From: a virus
Length of the DNA stretch: 48,321 nucleotides
Reading direction: 5' to 3' (one strand)
IMG/VR virus record: IMGVR_UViG_3300010296_001812
Location: 1 to 48,321 of that record
Part shown: one piece after another, positions 45,869 to 48,321 of the stretch
How positions within the stretch are numbered: position 1 is the stretch's first letter
Layout: every line of letters starts with the position of its first letter
The notes under the pieces: generated by a model
The model's database searches: none
What the model saw: only the letters and a program-made list of their open reading frames with translations
What the model was told of the DNA's origin: nothing
Made by a program: the position numbers and the translations under genes

Positions 45869-47117
45869 TTAGATATCCACGAAGTTGTTCGAAGTTTATC
45901 TTCGTATCTTGAAAGAAGGGTTCTAGGTCAACATCATCTGGAACTTCGGGTAGTTCTCTTGGTTCGATAAAGAAATGACCGTCAATCAGATATAACGTGT
46001 CCTCGATATATCGTGGTTCGTCCCAGAGTTCACACCAAATCTCTTTACCATCGAACTGATAGAAGTCATCTGCCAACACACCCAGACCATTTTCTTTGAC
46101 CACACTATCCTCGTCAACAAAGTTTATCAGTAAAGGGATTGCAGTATCAATAGACCCATAGTGAGAATGAAACTTCACATTATATTCTCGTGCGAGGTCT
46201 ACGAAAGTCTCATTAAGGGTGAACCCACACATATTAATGTTTAGGGGTTTCTTGAATGGTTTATCAAATTTATCGAGAAATAGTTTCAACGATTTTTCGT
46301 TTGCTATCATAACATGAGTAAACTCGTCATTATGAATCATCTGCCATGAACTCTCATTTGCACCATTCACATCTAGATTTGTATCATGACTTATTGGAAG
46401 AGTCAGATGTCTATTTGCAACCATCAGAGATGGAATGAGAGATGTCAACATTGCGGAAGCGTGGTGTAGGTTTCTTGAGTGAACAACCTTTGAGTTCTCA
46501 TCAAACTTAAATATATCTACATTCCTACGAGAGATTGTCATAACTTCTCGATGAGAGAAGTAAACTGGTCTAGATGGTTTAGTTGTTCCAGAAGTAGAAC
46601 TCATCAATAGAGGGTCATCAGGAGAAATTTCATAATCAAATAATGTATCTTCAGTTGACATTTCTGGCAGTTTTACCGCATCTATCGATTGTCCCCCATA
46701 TCGTCTCATCATCTCACCGTGGAGACCACCATACACACCATCACCCTCATGACCAAAATGTAGATAAAAATCAGATGGCCCATGTAACGCAAGTTTGGTG
46801 TAAGGAAGAGATTCTTCTGTCGCGGGACTGTCTAACAATATAATCTTGAGACCCATCTCTGCACATGCGATGATTGCAGAGACATGCATAGTATCAACAC
46901 TTAGGAGTGAAATTGTTACGAGATTGCCTTTTACTACACCACTAAGTTCTAATAGATGTTTCCATCTATTGATTAGTCGAATAAAATATTCGCGTGATTC
47001 TCTAGGTTCTGGTTGGTTTTGATGGTCAGACCACCAAATCTCTCTATTGATTATATCACGATTTAAGATGTCTTGAGTGTATTTTACACCCAATGAATTC
47101 ATTGTAGTAGTCATCAT
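45849..47117 (-). CDS. ANL-superfamily adenylating enzyme (AMP-binding)
   Basis: This 422-residue protein has ANL motifs: 'VVKGNLVTISLLSVDTMHVSAIIACAEMGLKIILLD', the ATP loop 'MSSTSGTTKPSRPV' at about 172-185, 'FKFDENSKVVHSRNLHHASAML', and 'CGFTLNETFVDLAREYNVKFHSHYGSIDTA' as the A5 region. The C-terminal subdomain with the A10 lysine seems missing (usual length over 500). The family activates carboxylic acids as AMP esters for transfer to CoA, a carrier or an amine. No carrier protein is visible here. The start may be 47117 or 47102; both overlap the GIY-YIG-like gene. Confidence 0.83.
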   Translation of the reverse strand: MMTTTMNSLGVKYTQDILNRDIINREIWWSDHQNQPEPRESREYFIRLINRWKHLLELSGVVKGNLVTISLLSVDTMHVSAIIACAEMGLKIILLDSPATEESLPYTKLALHGPSDFYLHFGHEGDGVYGGLHGEMMRRYGGQSIDAVKLPEMSTEDTLFDYEISPDDPLLMSSTSGTTKPSRPVYFSHREVMTISRRNVDIFKFDENSKVVHSRNLHHASAMLTSLIPSLMVANRHLTLPISHDTNLDVNGANESSWQMIHNDEFTHVMIANEKSLKLFLDKFDKPFKKPLNINMCGFTLNETFVDLAREYNVKFHSHYGSIDTAIPLLINFVDEDSVVKENGLGVLADDFYQFDGKEIWCELWDEPRYIEDTLYLIDGHFFIEPRELPEVPDDVDLEPFFQDTKINFEQLRGYLNERNKS

Positions 47118-47460
47118 TTAACAATACGTCATTTTCAAATTGCAGTTTTGCTTCATAGTAAGAACATTCACCTTTAGTCTTACAAAGTCGTAGTATCTCT
47201 CGATTGAAGGAAACACCCTGTTCTAATAGGTCTAGAACGGCGCCAGAAGACCCGTGGTAACTTTGCCAGTCAGACTGGACTCTTGTCCTCACTTTTCTTT
47301 TTCTGGTTTTTGTCTTGGGTAATACTTTGGGTTTCCAGAAAAACTTTTTACCAATATACTTTTTACCGTTTTGTAGATTTGTAATACAGTAGACGAACCC
47401 CTGATATTCTTCAAGGAATTCGTCTTCTGGTTCAAATACGTTATTTTCATACATCCACAT
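47056..47460 (-). CDS. GIY-YIG-like phage protein
   Basis: From ATG 47460 the protein is 134 residues. It has 'GFVYCITNLQNGKKYIGKKF' (GIY-YIG-like first strands), a basic loop 'KTKTRKRKVRTRVQSDW', 'SYHGSSGAVLDLLEQG' and 'ECSYYEAKLQFENDVLL'. T4-type phages carry close relatives annotated as putative endonucleases of this fold. It has no DNA-binding tail, so it is probably not a mobile homing enzyme. CATATATA stands five bases before the ATG, a weak match to the late promoter spacing seen elsewhere. Confidence 0.78.
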   Translation of the reverse strand: MWMYENNVFEPEDEFLEEYQGFVYCITNLQNGKKYIGKKFFWKPKVLPKTKTRKRKVRTRVQSDWQSYHGSSGAVLDLLEQGVSFNREILRLCKTKGECSYYEAKLQFENDVLLNDDYYNEFIGCKIHSRHLKS

Positions 47461-47474
47461 GAATGTATATATGG

Positions 47475-47591
47475 TTATGATATTGGCGTTCCACACATGG
47501 GACAGAATGAGGGTTCTTCCTCACTATCATAGACTAGGACTTCAGTTCGATGGTCACAAACTTCACACTCAAGTTCATACGATTCGTCCAT
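47475..47591 (-). CDS. Small zinc-ribbon protein (38 aa)
   Basis: The frame encodes 38 residues with Cys9-x2-Cys12 ('ECEVCDH') and Cys30-x2-Cys33 ('FCPMCGTPIS'), a complete zinc ribbon. It overlaps the nrdB stop by one base (TAATG). Similar tiny proteins sit next to nrdB in marine phages as I recall. Function unknown. Confidence 0.75.
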   Translation of the reverse strand: MDESYELECEVCDHRTEVLVYDSEEEPSFCPMCGTPIS

Positions 47592-48321
47592 TATGCTGCA
47601 ACTTCGTCCCAGCCCCAGTCACCTTCCATACCATTCACGGAATATTCTGTCACACGTTTCTCAAAGAAGTTATCGTGTGATGCACCATTCAGAACCCAGT
47701 CCAACCACGGTAGTGGATTGTCCTTGACACCAAACTTTGCTTTCATACCAAGTTGTAACAGACGGCGGTCTGCAATGTGACGGATATACTGTTTGACATC
47801 TTCTTCGGTCAAACCTTCCATTTCCATACCATCAAATGCAAGTTTAATGAATCGGTCTTCAAGTTTGACCACATCTCTTGCCATCTGATAGATTTTAGAT
47901 TTCAGTTCATCATTCACAATGCGCGGATGTTCTTCACAGAACTCACGGAATAGTTTCGCGTTACCCTGAACATGCAGGGTCTCGTCACGAATAGACCACT
48001 CAACAATTGTTCCCATACCCTTCATCTTACCGAAGCGTTGGAAGTTCAACAACATTACAAACGATGCGAACACTGACAGACCCTCGTTGAATACAGACTG
48101 TGCGAGGGACAATGCGAGACCAGTATGACTGTTGATGTCACCCTGTCTCATGAAGTCAATCTTGTCGGACATCTCTTTGTATTCAAGGAACATATGGAAG
48201 TCCTCATCAGGCAAACCGAGCGTGTCATTCAACAACGCATAGGCGCGTTGGTGGACTGCTTCCCGACCCGCAAACGATGACAACATGTTACGGACTTCAT
48301 TGTTCTTGAATTTAGGTATCA
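47591..48321 (-). CDS. nrdB: Class Ia ribonucleotide reductase beta subunit, 5' end outside window
   Basis: The frame is open to the right edge, so the N-terminus is missing; about 243 codons are present. It has 'SSFAGREAVHQRAYALLNDTLG', 'GLSVFASFVMLLNF', the diiron ligands in 'SIRDETLHVQGN' (ExxH), and ends 'ASHDNFFEKRVTEYSVNG' followed by an acidic tail. NrdB holds the diiron-tyrosyl radical that lets NrdA make deoxynucleotides for phage DNA. The Tyr122 region lies outside the window. Downstream genes are coupled by overlaps. Confidence 0.95.
   Translation of the reverse strand, partial: IPKFKNNEVRNMLSSFAGREAVHQRAYALLNDTLGLPDEDFHMFLEYKEMSDKIDFMRQGDINSHTGLALSLAQSVFNEGLSVFASFVMLLNFQRFGKMKGMGTIVEWSIRDETLHVQGNAKLFREFCEEHPRIVNDELKSKIYQMARDVVKLEDRFIKLAFDGMEMEGLTEEDVKQYIRHIADRRLLQLGMKAKFGVKDNPLPWLDWVLNGASHDNFFEKRVTEYSVNGMEGDWGWDEVAA

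Noticed and set aside
47056-47460. Homing endonuclease mobile element
   Set aside because: The GIY-YIG-like protein lacks a DNA-binding tail, interrupts no gene and belongs to a family common near nrd genes of T4-type phages.
1-48321. CRISPR array, integrase, transposase or attachment site
   Set aside because: No regularly spaced repeats and no recombinase motifs were seen; the only perfect direct repeat above 30 bases that I noticed is the 37-bp pair at 24010 and 24805.

Overview
The window is a piece of a large T4-type (straight contractile tail) marine phage genome. Baseplate and tail genes (gp6, gp25, a gp5-like hub set, gp27-like, gp53, gp48-like, gp26/gp51, gp29), gp4, gp32, gp33, phoH and nrdB are recognisable from family sequence patterns. 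Late-promoter octamers TATAAATA sit in front of structural genes. The small EF-hand protein, phoH, the gp32 without its zinc cysteines and the many tiny conserved genes resemble marine cyanophages and pelagiphages. No photosynthesis gene is present, so the host cannot be named from this window.

Layout. 1-10.0 kb (minus): baseplate genes, with the tail lysozyme gp5 apparently split into separate OB-fold, amidase and beta-helix proteins. 10.0-10.9 kb (minus): a deaminase and a truncated T7-type Toprim/primase. 10.9-15.2 kb (plus): gp4, an unknown protein, a tail-tube-fold protein, gp26 with a probable -1 frameshift into gp51, and the gp29 tape measure. 15.3-19.8 kb (minus): gp32, gp33 and a run of small early-type genes behind near-identical sigma70 promoters. 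19.9-22.6 kb (plus): four genes behind a late promoter, including a pair of divergent paralogues and a P-loop kinase. 22.6-23.4 kb (minus): tiny genes and one tRNA-Arg.

23.4-47.1 kb (minus) is mostly accessory. It is a densely overlapping series of sulfotransferases, SAM methyltransferases, GT8/GT25-type glycosyltransferases, a HAD-nucleotidyltransferase fusion, a cupin, a class I glutamine amidotransferase, a diiron ferritin-like protein, a radical SAM/SPASM protein, a NodU-type carbamoyltransferase and two ANL (AMP-binding) proteins. Interleaved are a staphylococcal-type nuclease, an M15 endolysin, phoH and small conserved phage genes. A GIY-YIG-like protein, a zinc ribbon and nrdB (cut by the right edge) close the window.

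The accessory genes look like a virus-borne pathway for building and tailoring (sulfating, methylating, carbamoylating, perhaps acylating) a surface glycan or similar molecule. Stop and start codons overlap (ATGA, TAATG) through most of it, so it is likely expressed as one or a few polycistronic units. The strongest candidates for new biology are this cassette with its ANL/radical-SAM/diiron members, the gp26-gp51 frameshift upstream of the tape measure, the split gp5, the leaderless late genes, and a tandem-duplication scar in the sulfotransferase region.
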